Positions 21,813-32,502 are shown, counted from the first letter of the stretch. The stretch: DNA of 64,000 nt from Nelumbo lutea (GCA_022828595.1 JAKGHH010000003.1:106353583-106417582); one strand, 5' to 3'. The notes: generated from the letters alone by a model not told the origin. Translations and numbers: made by a program.

Positions 21813-23087
21813 TTGGCAGATTTTATCACCAAGTGCACGTTTAGCCTCGAAGCCCCTAAGCTAGTCAAGCACGAGATCCCTAGTTCGAGCGAGCTTGGAG
21901 CTCCCAAGCCAATAGATTCTGAACCCCGTGAAGTAGCAGCCAATGTAGCATCTCTCCTGGTTAGGCCAAGCGCGAACTGGGATGAGGAGCCCTGGATCCT
22001 TCACGTAGATGGCTCCTCGAACCAGCAGGGCAGCGGGGCTGGAATAGTGCTACGCGGCCCGAGCGGAACAAAGTTGGAATACGCACTACGCTTTGAGTTC
22101 GCGGCATCCAACAACGAGGTGGAGTACGAGGCACTAATAGCCGGGCTGAACCTAGCACACAAGGTCGGAGCAAAGCACGTAGTTATCTGTAGTGATTCAC
22201 AGCTCATGGTCAACCAAGTTACAGGCGAGTACGAAGCACGCGAGCTCACTATGATTGCATACTTGGCAAAAGTAAAAGAGGCTCTGCTCAACTTCCAGTC
22301 ACACTGCATCAGGCAAATCCCGAGGTCAGAGAACACTGAGGTCGACGCCCTGTCCTGGCTAGCCAGCACGAGTCACAACGCCATGAGAACTGTGTACATA
22401 GAGGACTTACCTCGGCCCAGCATTCTCGATGGGGCAGAAGAGGTCGCTCCCGTTCTTGAAGCAGAGCCGAGTTGGACCGACCCACTCGTGAGCTTCCTGC
22501 TAGATGGAACCCTCCTTGCGGACCGCAATGCAGCCAAGAGGGTGCAGCGCCAGGCAGCTAAATACGTCATAATAGACGAACGGTTGTACCGACGATCCTA
22601 CCTGCATTGCTTGCGACCTGCCGAAGCCGAGCTCGTACTCTACGATACTCATGAAGGCTTGTGCGGCGGACACCTGGGGGGTAGAGCCCTCGCTCAAAAG
22701 GCACTTCGACAAGGATACTACTGGCCAACGATGAAGGCAGAGGCCATCGAGCTCGTCAGAAAATGTGACAAGTGTCAGAAGCATGCCAATATCCACCATC
22801 AGCCTGCTGCCGACCTCAAGTACCTCACCAGTCCATGGCCCTTTGCACAATGGGGCATCGACCTCCTGGGGCCATTCCCGCCAGCAACAGGTGGGAGAAA
22901 GTTCCTAGTGGTGGCAGTAGATTACTTCACAAAGTGGATAGAAGCCGAACCTTTGGCAACAGTTACAGCCCGAAACATACAGAACTTCTTTTGGAAGAAC
23001 ATAATATGTCGCTTCGGGTTACCTCGGGTACTGATCTCCTACAATGGCAAGCAGTTCGAGGATATCAAATTCCAAGAATGGTGCTAG
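21813..23087 (+). pseudogene. Second RNase H plus integrase N-terminus and core, broken
   Basis: The second RNase H starts WILHVDGSSNQQGSGAGIVL, with acidic residues in HVDG, EYEAL, CSDSQL and EVDAL. It is the feature that marks the Tat group. The integrase zinc domain H-x-H...C-x2-C follows (DTHEGLCGGHLG to KCDKCQ). The catalytic core then has GIDLLGPFPP and VVAVDYFTKW. The second catalytic Asp, normally in SDNG, is Tyr here (ISYNGKQF). The frame stops at 23085-23087. Confidence 0.85.
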
Positions 23088-23687
23088 AGTATGGGAATTC
23101 GGTAGAACTTCACATCGGCCGTGCACCCGCAGACAAACAGTCAGACAGAAGTAATGAACAGAGCCATCCCGCGCGAATTGAAAGCACGACTAGACCAAGC
23201 TAAAGGGTTGTGAGCGGACGAGCTACCAAGTGTCTTGTGGGCTCACCGAACCACGGAAAAAACTGCTACGGGAGAGACCCCCTTTAACCTCACCTACGAC
23301 ACCGAAGCGGTAATTCCGGCGGAAATCGAAGTACCTACATTGCGACTAGAAGCATACGACGAGCAGACAAACGGAGACGAGTTATGCACCAACCTTGACC
23401 TACTGGATGAGGTAAGAGACCTCGTGCACATCCGAACTGCGACCTACCAGCAAAAGGTAGCTCGGTACTATAACGCCAGAGTAAAGAAGAGGAGATTCCG
23501 TGTTAGCGACCTGGTTCTCCGTAAGATCATGGTACCCGAACCCGGCGTGGGAAAACTCGGACCAAATTGGGAAGGACCTTACAGAGTAAAGAAAGCACTC
23601 GGGGGGGCATACGAGCTTGAAACCTTAGAGGGTAAGCAGGTACCCCGAGCATGGAGCATCGTCAACCTAAGGCGATACTACCTATAG
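23088..23687 (+). pseudogene. Integrase C-terminal part, broken
   Basis: It continues the same frame with two more stops, at about 23115 and 23210, through MGIR, HPQTNSQTEVMNRA, ADELPSVLWAHRTTEKTATG, the GETPFNLTYDTEAVIP segment and a C-terminal DLVLRKI / GKLGPNWEGPYRV domain, ending at 23687. The last 150 codons are open. The next 186 bases separate it from the end of the antisense gene. Confidence 0.82.
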
Positions 23688-23873
23688 ACCACCAAGCAAA
23701 GTGGATAAAATCACCACCAAAACAGGCCGCGCGAGTGCGGTAGCCCAGACAGAAAATAGATTCGACGTATGATTAGTTCGGCAAAATATGCTCAGTTTGG
23801 GAGAAAGAACAACCAACACTTAACCAAAAGTCATTCCATTTCAAAAGTAAGGTAGTACATATAAAAAAAAAAT

Positions 23874-25764
23874 TTACAAGCCCAGAGCTATTTCTTCATT
23901 ATTAGAAGGCACTTCAACAATACTCGAAGGCCCCGCCTCGCCCTCGGAGTCTGGCTCACCGTCACTAGCATTGGCCATCTCCTGAGTTATGCGCGAAGTG
24001 GATATGGCGCTAATGTCGAGCTCGGGGTACGTATTCTGGATCATCCACCGGCTTAGTTTAAAACCCCTCCTGTATAAATCCACCATCAGATCATCAAAGC
24101 CCGACGAAGTAATGTACTCATCGACAACCTTCTTCTTGGCATCTTCGATACCTTGAGAAAAGATCTGCGTCCTCTCCCTGATGTCCTCCTGAAGGTACTT
24201 GACCTGATGCTGCAGATCCAGCCTCAAGTCCGCCATGTGTTTCACCACCACTCCCATGGCCTCGGCATCTCTCTGAGACCTCACCTGCCTGATCCGGGAA
24301 ACATGAGCAGCCTCCTCGGCAGCGCGACGAGCCTCTTCGACAGCTCGCGCCCGCCTCGAGCTCCTCTCCACCTGAGCCGACAAGGCGTGAATAGAAGAAT
24401 TCACCTACCAAAAGGAACCGAGTTATCAAAAGAACCAACAAAACGAAAGCCAAAGAGCACTAGAAAAGGGAGAACACTTACCACCATGGCATGGGTAATG
24501 GCACGACAGGCCACTTGATGCAGAGGGAGATCAGTCCACGCCGCGACCTCCTCGGGGAAAATTGCCTCCTTACTCTTTTGAAGAGCATGGGTCAGCGACA
24601 ACACACTCCTGAAATCCCCCGGGGCCCCCGAGCCCGAAGGCCCAGCTCGCGTATGAGTAGACTCGGAGTATGTAGGAGCCCCTGTGTAAGTAGTCTCAGC
24701 ATAAGGGCCCCCTGCCGGCTCCTGCATTGGAGGAACCATCTCGGGCTCCCTAGGCAGATCTTCTGGCGGATAGTCCGGCACCTCGGGCTCCGCATCCCGG
24801 GGCATCTCGGCACAAGTTCGCTTGGCAACCCACTTTCTCCTCTTCATGCCTTGAAACAAGTGCCCACCCCGGGTCCCTCGAGAATCCATCACACTTGTGA
24901 AAAGAAGTTCGCCATCAGTAAAAAGCAAGAAAAACAGCAAGACATAATCTCTAAGTGAAGAACCTACCCGAGCTCAGGCCGGCTGCAATGAGCTTGGCCT
25001 CCGTCAGATACTGTTGACACTTCAGCCCAAGCCGCGCCCATTTCCGGAGGCCCTTCGCCGTCTCTTTGTCAAGCGTGACCCCGGAGTCAGGAGCGGCCAT
25101 CCCCCAGCGGTCTGAAACGGCCACCCCAGCACACTTTGCACCCCGAAATAGTCCCGCTTCTATGCTGGGACCTTGTTGGGGAGTTCATGTAAAAGCTTAA
25201 AGCCCGGGCGAGGAGACAGGTAGTATGCCCGCCTACGCCCGGGGAGGGGACCTGCTTGCTTCTTAAGCATCAAGATCGAAGAAAAAATCTCCATGTCCAA
25301 AGGAAAGCTCTCTTCGCAAAATAAAGAGATTGTCCCCACCAAATTTCGAATGGAGTTCGGGTGCAGCTGGTTGACCGTCACGCCGAAGTGGTTCAAGACT
25401 TCGACAAAGAGGGGATGAAAAGGTAATCGCAACCCCGCGGTGAGCTGCTCCCGGAATATCACGATCTCATCAGGATCGTGTTCCCAAGGAAAGCTACCCG
25501 AAGTATGAAATAGGCGTACTCCCCGGGCAAATTATAGTAGGTAATGAGGGATTGGAGCCCCTCGGGCGTCATGGTCGAAGGACCAAACTTGTCTAACATC
25601 CGACCCCGACGAGAGGTGGACGCCAAACTGCCCGAAGCGCCTCGACCTACGAGTTCGAACTCTTCCTCGAGCTCTACCTCCGGCTCGCTAGGGCTATCAG
25701 AGGATGCAACTCGGTTTGTAGAACCTGCATCAGACCCGCTGGAAGGACTATCTGAGCTAGACAT
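23874..25764 (-). pseudogene. Antisense gene of the Tat element (PF04195-type plus coiled coil), with intron
   Basis: Reads minus from ATG at 25764 (MSSSDSPSSG) through an acidic region and TPEGLQSLITYYNLP. After a net frameshift near 25460-25500 it continues LRLPFHPLFVEVLNHF, HPNSIRNLVGTIS and AYYLSPRPGFK, then a TAG at about 25160. A further frame gives LDKETAKGLRKWARLGLK. A Pro/Glu-rich part (24800-24490) follows, then an intron (24481-24405, GTAAGT...GGTAG), then a coiled-coil-rich 170-residue tail (RARAVEEARRAAEEAAHVSR) ending acidic. The middle resembles the 'putative gypsy type transposon' domain. Function unknown. The gene is broken but recognisable, with its own TATA-like box. Confidence 0.65.
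24405..24481 (-). other. Intron of the antisense gene (77 bp)
   Basis: ATGGTG|GTAAGTGTTC at the donor and CCTTTTGGTAG|GTGAATTC at the acceptor, both phase 0, joining two open frames. Consensus sites on the minus strand support transcription of that strand at some time in the family's history. Confidence 0.6.
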
Positions 25765-26407
25765 CGGGGAGTGAGATGGGATCCAGAAAAGTACTCACCC
25801 GGAAAAAGGCTGTAGACCACAGGAGCTCGGACGAGCAGAAGACCTTGAACGCGAACTGAAGAAACCTGGACGCGAACTGAATGCGAGCTGAAACTCGGAC
25901 GCGAGCTCGAAAGAAATACAAAAGTGACAGCGACTGGGGTCCCCCCCGGTATTTATACTTACAGTGACCGAAAAGCGACGGCTTAGATCAAAGTCAATCC
26001 GACGGCCCACAGCCGCATTGACCGCACTTCCCCTGAGACTGAGACGTGATTGGCACACGTCTTTCTGAAACTGACAAAGTGCCGGTGCACGTCTTTTGGA
26101 AACTGACAGAACGCCAGCGCACGTCTCCTCAATAAAAGCAGCAGCGGCACGTCTTTTCAGATTTGAAAAGACGCCCGCTGTCGCGCCTCCCAAGTGGCGC
26201 GCTTTTTTGAAATTTCGAAATAAAGCGCGCGCCGCCACATCTATCAGCGTTTAGGCAGGTCGGCATGCTTCCCGCCTTTTGGACGCTCGAAGAAACCCAA
26301 GGAACCCTGACAACACACCTCGCGCCGTCAGAACCAAGATTCAAAGTGTAGGGCAAATCTACCTGACACCTTGCGAACTCCCCGTGCCAGGGCAAGACCC
26401 TTAGCAC
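25765..26407. other. Spacer between antisense gene and 3' LTR
   Basis: Non-coding. It holds a three- to four-fold GCACGTCTTTT/GCACGTCTCC repeat at about 26055-26150 (GAAACTGACAAAGTGCC; GAAACTGACAGAACGCC) and the presumed promoter of the antisense gene. Confidence 0.5.
25950..25957 (-). promoter_or_regulatory. TATA-like box of the antisense gene
   Basis: TATAAATA on the minus strand, within GTATAAATACC, about 186 bases upstream of the ATG at 25764. Confidence 0.5.
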
Positions 26408-26420
26408 GAGGAGTGGGGGC
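26408..26420 (+). other. Polypurine tract
   Basis: GAGGAGTGGGGGC, three bases (AAT) before the 3' LTR. It is the plus-strand primer in this element class. Confidence 0.7.
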
Positions 26421-26423
26421 AAT

Positions 26424-27285
26424 TGATGAAGGAAGATTTGGCCCGGCCTCGCAATCATGCCACGTGGCAAAAAACAAGTAGCTCGGCACTTGAAGCAGCG
26501 TACCCAGGGTGCAAACACCAAAGGGAAGAAACCAGCAGTCCGAACTCCCCTCGAGGAGACCGAACTCCCTTCGAGGAGCCCGAACTCCCTACGAGGAGCC
26601 CGAACTCCCTTCATGGAGCCCGAACTCCCTAAGAGGAGCTCGACCTCCCTACTAAGAGCTCGAACTCCCTACGAGGAGCCCGAACTCTCCCTTTGGCCCC
26701 GAGCCACACAAAGCAGTGACCCGAACTGGCCCGTCTCATGGCAGTTTAGGACACTCCCCTATCCGAACTCAAGACCGCCTCGCACTTCGCCTCCAGAGCA
26801 TCGAACTGGACAAACCGTACCGTACCTGACACCGAAGGAGTTTGTATCCAGGGGCGACGCACCTGTGACTTGGGATCTGACGCTTGACGGCCGCATTTCA
26901 ACGGCCACCTGCCACTGTCACCTGCCACCGCCATCTCCAGTTACAGAGACGGCTCCGACAAAAAGAGCAGTGACGGTTCTGCCCCAGCAGAGGTGATGAC
27001 ACCCGAACTGGCAGAAGCACGGAAGTAATCATACCCGACCTGACAGAAGTCTAGGAGTGAGTGCGCGAGGTGGTTATAAAAGGCTCTCCACCCCCCAAAG
27101 AAGAGGTATGCAAACTTCGCGCTATCTGGTTTTATCTTGCCTTTGAAAAATTCTAACTTGAGCTTCAGAGCCTTTACACCGGGTTCCTCTCGGAGCTTCT
27201 TCATCCTCTCCGTTTCAGGTTCCCTACTGCTCAGTTCAGAGGCAAGGTCGTTGATAGCTAAGACTGGACGGATTGCACACCATTA
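26424..27285 (+). repeat. 3' LTR (862 bp)
   Basis: Starts TGATGAAGGAAGATTTGGCC as in the 5' LTR and ends GCACACCATTA where the 5' copy ends GCGCACCATCA. It has about seven 20-bp units (26541-26690), and TATAAAA at 27075-27081. Confidence 0.9.
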
Positions 27286-27290
27286 GGTCA

Positions 27291-27369
27291 AAATTTACAT
27301 TCAAATCATTTGCACTGCAATAGTTTTGTAGCAGTGCAAATTTATTTGCATTACAACCAAACACAGCCT
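27291..27369. mobile_element. Right part of interrupted MITE copy 2
   Basis: After the GGTCA duplication the MITE resumes AAATTTACATTCAAATCATT and ends ACAACCAAACACAGCC, parallel to 11757-11838 of copy 1. Confidence 0.7.
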
Positions 27370-27467
27370 TATTTTCTCTATTTGAGTTAGAAAAGATTTG
27401 TAGGAATGTGGGACTGGTTAGAATTTGGTCATAAGGATGAAAAAACAAAAATCTTGGTGATGGGGGT

Positions 27468-28250
27468 TGATGAAAGGTGATTTGGCTCGACCTAACGAAA
27501 AGGGAACACGTAAACACAACTTGACCAAAAGATGACAACTCAGTCTGACAAGTTTAATTCGCAACAGTTGAACTCGGGTATTCAGTCATCTCGGCACAAG
27601 GACCGCCTCGACTTAATGCTCATCTTATTGCAGCCCGGGGGATGACCCAAGCAGGGGACACCAACGATCAAGTTAGCACCGAGTTGACGAAGTGGAAGGA
27701 AACTGACGAGTAGAAAATTAGAGGAGAGAGCTAGTATGCAAAGAGTAAGCATACGGAGTATGCTCGCACATACGGAAATGATAGGGCTTATCCGTCTGTT
27801 GCTTAGGGAGAATGCCCACACGGCATCGTGGTTGCTCTTATCCGATTTCCCGCGAAGCGGAAAGAACCGAGTTTATTGTTGCCAGGTGGGCATCATGTCC
27901 ACACACGGTTCGGGGGTGTTAATTGGTGCGAACGGATAAAGAGGGACGTGCCACGTAGGCCAGAATCATACTGAGGTCGGTGTGATCCCTCAGGTCGTGG
28001 GTTGCCCAAGTTAGAGAGGTAGATTTATATTTGGGGCAGTCAATGGACGTGTGTCCTAATCCTATAAGCCGCTTTGCTGATCTGCTTAAGCGAGATCAGA
28101 GTTACTCTAAGTGGCATAAGCTGATCTGTTAAAGAGCCTTCAAATGAGGTCATACCACGTGTCATGCTTAGGTGTCATAAGACTGGTTTTGATCACACCA
28201 TGTGATTGGAGGGTCATTTTACCGCTCATCAATTGGTTTTGGAGAGGTTA
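27468..28250 (+). mobile_element. Degenerate LTR relic related to the 16855 family
   Basis: Starts TGATGAAAGGTGATTTGGCT, close to the LTR starts at 16855, 26424 and 50725. The following 150 bases carry the same style of words (CTCGGCACAAG, CTCGGGTATTC). From about 27735 to 28000 the sequence is GC-richer and unlike the other LTRs. It encodes nothing I recognise. No second end was found. Confidence 0.45.
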
Positions 28251-28460
28251 ATGCTATGAGTAAAAAATTATTTACTTACCAAAACCTCTAGATTGTTGAG
28301 AGAATATCAAAACATGCGGGGCAACATCATTGAAGTGAAGTATGTGACAAAGAAAATAAAGTTCTTTGAATGTACAAGTTAGAGAATGACTTAAAGAAAA
28401 TTTCTATTGGAAAATAAAAAATGGCCCATACCCTAGATTGATAGAAGAGAAAAATCCTTT

Positions 28461-28545
28461 AGGCTGAGTTTGGAAGGTGTACAAATTCAAATTTGTAGAG
28501 TGTAAAATCTTATATTTGCATTTGTACTCTTTCCAAACTAAGCCT
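28461..28545. mobile_element. Small MITE, AGGCTGAGTTTGGAA family
   Basis: AGGCTGAGTTTGGAAGGTGT at the left end is inverted at the right as CTTTCCAAACTAAGCCT. It is 85 bp, has no coding sequence, and is related to 12288-12452. Confidence 0.55.
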
Positions 28546-29153
28546 TGGAAAAAATGATACATGGTAGCCTAGGTTGTTTAAATTTTTTTTGAAATGCTTA
28601 TAATCCCCATCTATTTTTCTCCATTAAGCCTCATAAGAACAAAATAGAAAAGATTATTCTTAGTTGTAGTTGATAAAATGATGGTTAGACATCGACTCTA
28701 TATTTTACTCCATACAAATGATGGTTAGACATCACATGGTTCGCTAATAGTGTGTTATTCAAAAGATCTTGGGGTATGGCTACTTATAGTAGGTGTTTGG
28801 GAGTTTGGATTGGCTCCCCACACCAACCCCACCATGGCACCCATGTGTTTCCAACCTGCTGTGAGGAACCCATTCAGACTTATTGGAATTGCTTTTTTAC
28901 TCTTTTTTTTTGTTGGATGAACAGTTTCAAGCCATTTCAAGCAAAATTGAGTGTCAGATCCTGTGATGGTCACTTCAAATGCCATTTTAGCTTTTCTTTC
29001 AATAGAAACAATGTTTTTCAAAAAAAAAGGGAGAATGACGTTCGAGACTTTCAGTGTTAGAATTTTTAGGCCCAAAGTTTGAGGTGAGTGTCAACTCGAA
29101 ATTGATGCAAGTCATGGGTGAACATTGATGTATAGAATGGGTTATACAGACCT

Positions 29154-29193
29154 TGGTTTGAAGGAAAACGTAGGACCATTTCCTTCAAACCAA
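29154..29193. repeat. Short hairpin, GGTTTGAAGGAAA
   Basis: GGTTTGAAGGAAA is followed at a spacing of about 12 bases by TTTCCTTCAAACC. The same arms form the ends of the MITE at 32011-32135, so this is probably an internally deleted copy. Confidence 0.55.
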
Positions 29194-29479
29194 ACCTTGC
29201 ATAAGTTTCAGTTCTGCACTTGCCATATAAATACCCTTAGATCCCCACTTTACCCTTGTAGCAATTCAAAGTAAAATTTTAAGATAGCTATCAGAACATT
29301 TATTGAATGTTGAATGTTTACTCCATCTATTGGGTGTACCTACTAGATCCGATCTCAACACAACTATCATACGTTCAACTAATCCAGAATCTTTCTATTA
29401 ATGATAACTATCAAAATGCTTTCTCGTCAAAGCCAAAGATCATACCTCAAAGTAGATGAGTAGGTTCATCACAACTTTT

Positions 29480-30310
29480 ACCCATGTCTAAGTTGGGGTT
29501 ATGCTGGAGGCCTTTCTCAACTTTGGCCAAGAAGATCTCATAGAATGGTGGTTGCAATATAATAGCCATATCAATAACAAGGCTTTAAAGTACACTTATC
29601 TTGCAAAAGTCTGTACAATTTTCATAAGTATATGGGATGCAAGAAATGATCAAAATTTTACTAATGGGAAACTAGACCCCCTTCAGATCCTGTGCAAGGT
29701 TGATAACTACTGCACCTCTAGAGTCATTGAGCTACAAAAATCACATTTTATTCAACCGCATGCAGAATGGGATCTACGACAGGTTCTTCATACAGCTCTT
29801 TCGATCATCTTAGTGGATGGTTCATGGAGCACTACCACACACAGTGCATTAACTGAACTCTTTATGTTCTCACATAGATCTCCTCCTCATTGCAGAAGGA
29901 GAATCATGCATGGCAAGATCATCAGCAAAAGCTGAGCTATAGGCAATAATAAGAGGCTTACGTAAAACTTTTTTTATATGGGCTACAAGGCAAGTTTTTT
30001 GCTATCAGATGCAAAAAATGTTCTCTTGAAGATAGGAGGAATTGATCAAAACATTACCTGCGATCTTCAAACGTTGTATGATCACATATTTAAATTATTA
30101 TTACTTTTTAAAAATATAAAATTGATTTATATAAAGAGGGAAGTAGTTAAGCCAGCTCATGAACTTGCAAGAAGAGCTAGGCTTAAAACACTTGTGTTAA
30201 TAGTACCAACCCCCTATGTACTTAATTGCATGTTTTTTGAATGGTTGTAAAAGGGGGGTTCAATTGTACCCACGATGTTTTTAGTGGATCCTTTTTATTG
30301 AGAAAAAAAA
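29480..30310 (+). pseudogene. LINE remnant, C-terminal RNase H-like part
   Basis: EDLIEWWLQY, FISIWDARNDQNFTNGKLDP and HAEWDLRQVL are followed by ILVDGSWSTTTHS. In plant LINEs the VDGSW start of the RNase H-like (RVT_3) domain follows such a linker. After 29935 the matching frame changes and is broken by stops, although KPAHELARRARL near 30150 recalls the usual C-terminal HxLAR motif. An A-rich run after 30300 may be the 3' tail. It is a 5'-truncated, dead copy. Confidence 0.6.
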
Positions 30311-30589
30311 ATTGGAAAAATTTATGATGCAGAAAAGATATGGTATAGAAACAGTTTTGACTAATCAAAACCTACCCATGAATTTTGATAAATAACACCA
30401 TGTTCCTATGATTCTAGTTTATTGATAAGTTGTTTTTTGGATATCATATCTTTTCCCTATCATAGTCGAATCTGTCTAAATTTTCTATTCATAGTTTCAA
30501 ATAAGTGTTAGAGAAAAAGATTTTTACAATATTATACAACTAAGATAATAGATTATTGGCCTATCGATTCACCCATGTAAAAGTTGTTT

Positions 30590-31535
30590 CTAGGGGTGAC
30601 AATGGACCGTGCTTGGGTTGGACCCATCTGAATTAAAATCAATTTGAATGAATTGGGTAGACCAATAAAACAGATTGAATTCGACCAGTCTAGATTTAAT
30701 GGTCCAAAGTATTTATTGCATTGGATTGGATTGGACCTGATCCATTTGTAATGGACTTATATTAGACTGGATTGGATTGAACCAATATCCAATCCATTGA
30801 CATAAGATAAGAGTACAGAACTACAGATGTCAGTGGACCAGGTTTGGGTTGGACCCAATATAAACTAAAACCTATTTGAACAATTTGGATGGTCCAGAAA
30901 TTTAACTGAACCAGTCCAGCATGGTTCAAAGTATTCATCGGATTAGATTAGACCTGATTTACCGGTAATAGACTCATACCAAACTGGATCAGATTGGACC
31001 AATATCCGATCCATTAACAACCCTAATCGTCTCTAACCTATTTAACTGCCATTATTCAAAAAATAATGTTCCTTCCATTTTTCAAGGCCAGATCTGCTCG
31101 CTGCTGCAGTCATTTTATTCATTTGCTTTGAACTAAGGGTGTCAATGGACCGGTTTTGGATTGGGCCCCGTCCAGTCCAAAATCAATTTGGATGGATTGG
31201 ATGGACCAACAAGATATATTGGATTGAATTTTATTAGATTGGATTGGACCTGGTCCGTCTATAACAAATTTATATTGGATTGGGTTGAATTAAGCCAATA
31301 TCTGGTTCATTGATATAAGATAAGAATATATGTGTCAATAGATCGGGTTTGGATTGAAATCAATCTAAATCAAAATGAATTTGAACAGATTAGACGGTGC
31401 AGACAATAAATCAGACCAATCCAAATTGATCCAAAACATTCATTGGATTGGATTGGACCTGGTCCATTTATAATGGACTCACATTTGACTGGATCGGATT
31501 GGACCAAATCCAGTCCGATTGACACCCCTACTTTG
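30590..31535. repeat. Tandem array of about 240-bp GGATTGGATTGGACC repeats
   Basis: Four degenerate units begin near 30595, 30826, 31137 and 31325 with TGTCAATGGACCGG-TTTGG variants. Each continues with ATTGGATTGGACCTGNTCC and AACCAATATCCNNTCCATTGA. No coding sequence. Confidence 0.6.
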
Positions 31536-32007
31536 AACTTTGTCACGCACTTGCATCTAGTTGATAGGTCGCCCATTAAAACTTGTTTGATATCATATGC
31601 ATGGAGGGCATTTATGTGTAAACTTACTTTTAAGTTTAATGAATGTACGAGTTTTTTTTTTCTTTTTTGAAGTCCCAAACTTTACTCAAGACGGAGGGGT
31701 GACCAGTGACCACCTTAAATTTTATTAACAATTATCAAATGAGAAATTAGCAATAACAGGGGAGGACTTAGCCTGCCTTGCCCCAAACTTAGAACAAAAA
31801 ACTCTCAACAGAACTCTCTCATAACCCTTGAAAAAAAAAAAAAACAAAACAAAAGTACATCAAAGGCTAACCAACTCTTAAAATGGAGAGATTTATGTAA
31901 TCTTCACGCAACAACCTCCAATGATCATCTGTACATTGAGAAACAATGTCCAAATTTCTGTTTCTTTTTGTTTCCACCGCAAAATTTGCAAGGAAATCTG
32001 CACACCC
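31536..32007. other. Gene-free stretch
   Basis: Poly(T)- and poly(A)-containing DNA. TTGAAGTCCCAAACTTTACTC at about 31660 is followed by ordinary sequence. Nothing recognisable. Confidence 0.3.
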
Positions 32008-32010
32008 TTA

Positions 32011-32135
32011 GGCTATGTTTGGTTTGAAGGAAAAGGTAAGGAAAGGGAAAGATAGAAAAACCTATACAAGGTTTATAAAAGCTTCCTTGCCTTTCTCTTC
32101 CCTTCCCTACCATTTCCTTCAAACCAAACATAGCC
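32011..32135. mobile_element. Tourist/Harbinger-type MITE with TTA duplication, 125 bp
   Basis: GGCTATGTTTGGTTTGAAGG is inverted at the right end as CCTTCAAACCAAACATAGCC. TTA flanks it on both sides (32008-32010 and 32136-32138). The 3-bp TTA duplication and GG...TTTGGTT ends fit PIF/Harbinger MITEs. The interior is AAGGTAAGGAAAGGGAAAG and its partial inverse. Confidence 0.8.
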
Positions 32136-32502
32136 TTATGTATGAAATATGGAAAAATTCATGTTACCAAGAGCACGTTTAATCTAATGAATGTTTGAGT
32201 TCGAGCAGATTTTGACGAAATAAAACAAAACAAAATAATGGAGTGTTTTTCATGGTTTGGTCCTTTTTTTAATAGGGTTATTATCTGAAGCAGCCCTCCA
32301 TTTTCTACTTTACTAACTTTTTTGATACCTCCTGAGATCTCCTGTCTATTCTTTAAACTAAAGTTTCAAAAATAGGCCTATCCATTCACACAAATTGACC
32401 TGTTGGTGGGGTGTGAGATGAATTAACATGAAATAAGCAATAAAATAGGGGAAGATAAATCAAGAGTATTTTTTTATCATATGATAAATAGTTAATAGTA
32501 TT

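Larger units (their letters stand above)
16855..27285 (+). mobile_element. Ty3/gypsy LTR retrotransposon, Tat (dual RNase H) type, 10.4 kb
   Basis: Order: 5' LTR, primer site, gag, protease, reverse transcriptase, RNase H, second RNase H, integrase, antisense gene, polypurine tract, 3' LTR. Two RNase H domains and an extra gene before the 3' LTR are marks of the Tat group (Tat/Retand/Ogre). The element sits in a MITE with a 5-bp duplication. It is dead: every sense reading frame is broken by frameshifts or stops, many of the stops being CAG or TGG turned to TAG/TGA. The LTRs differ by about 98 bases in length plus scattered substitutions, so it is moderately old. GC content and codon use stand out sharply from the AT-rich surroundings. 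Confidence 0.92.
28251..29479. other. Gene-free stretch with small repeats
   Basis: Contains the MITE at 28461 and the hairpin at 29154. A GGATTGGCTCCCCACACCAA block at about 28805 is shared with 16466. No gene seen. Confidence 0.4.

Noticed and set aside
26129..26996. Overlapping long frames on both strands near the 3' LTR
   Set aside because: They are shadows in GC-rich spacer and LTR sequence, disrupted at the homologous place in the other LTR.
27736..27939. Frame of 67 codons in a GC-richer block
   Set aside because: No similarity recognised; kept only as an unusual sequence block.
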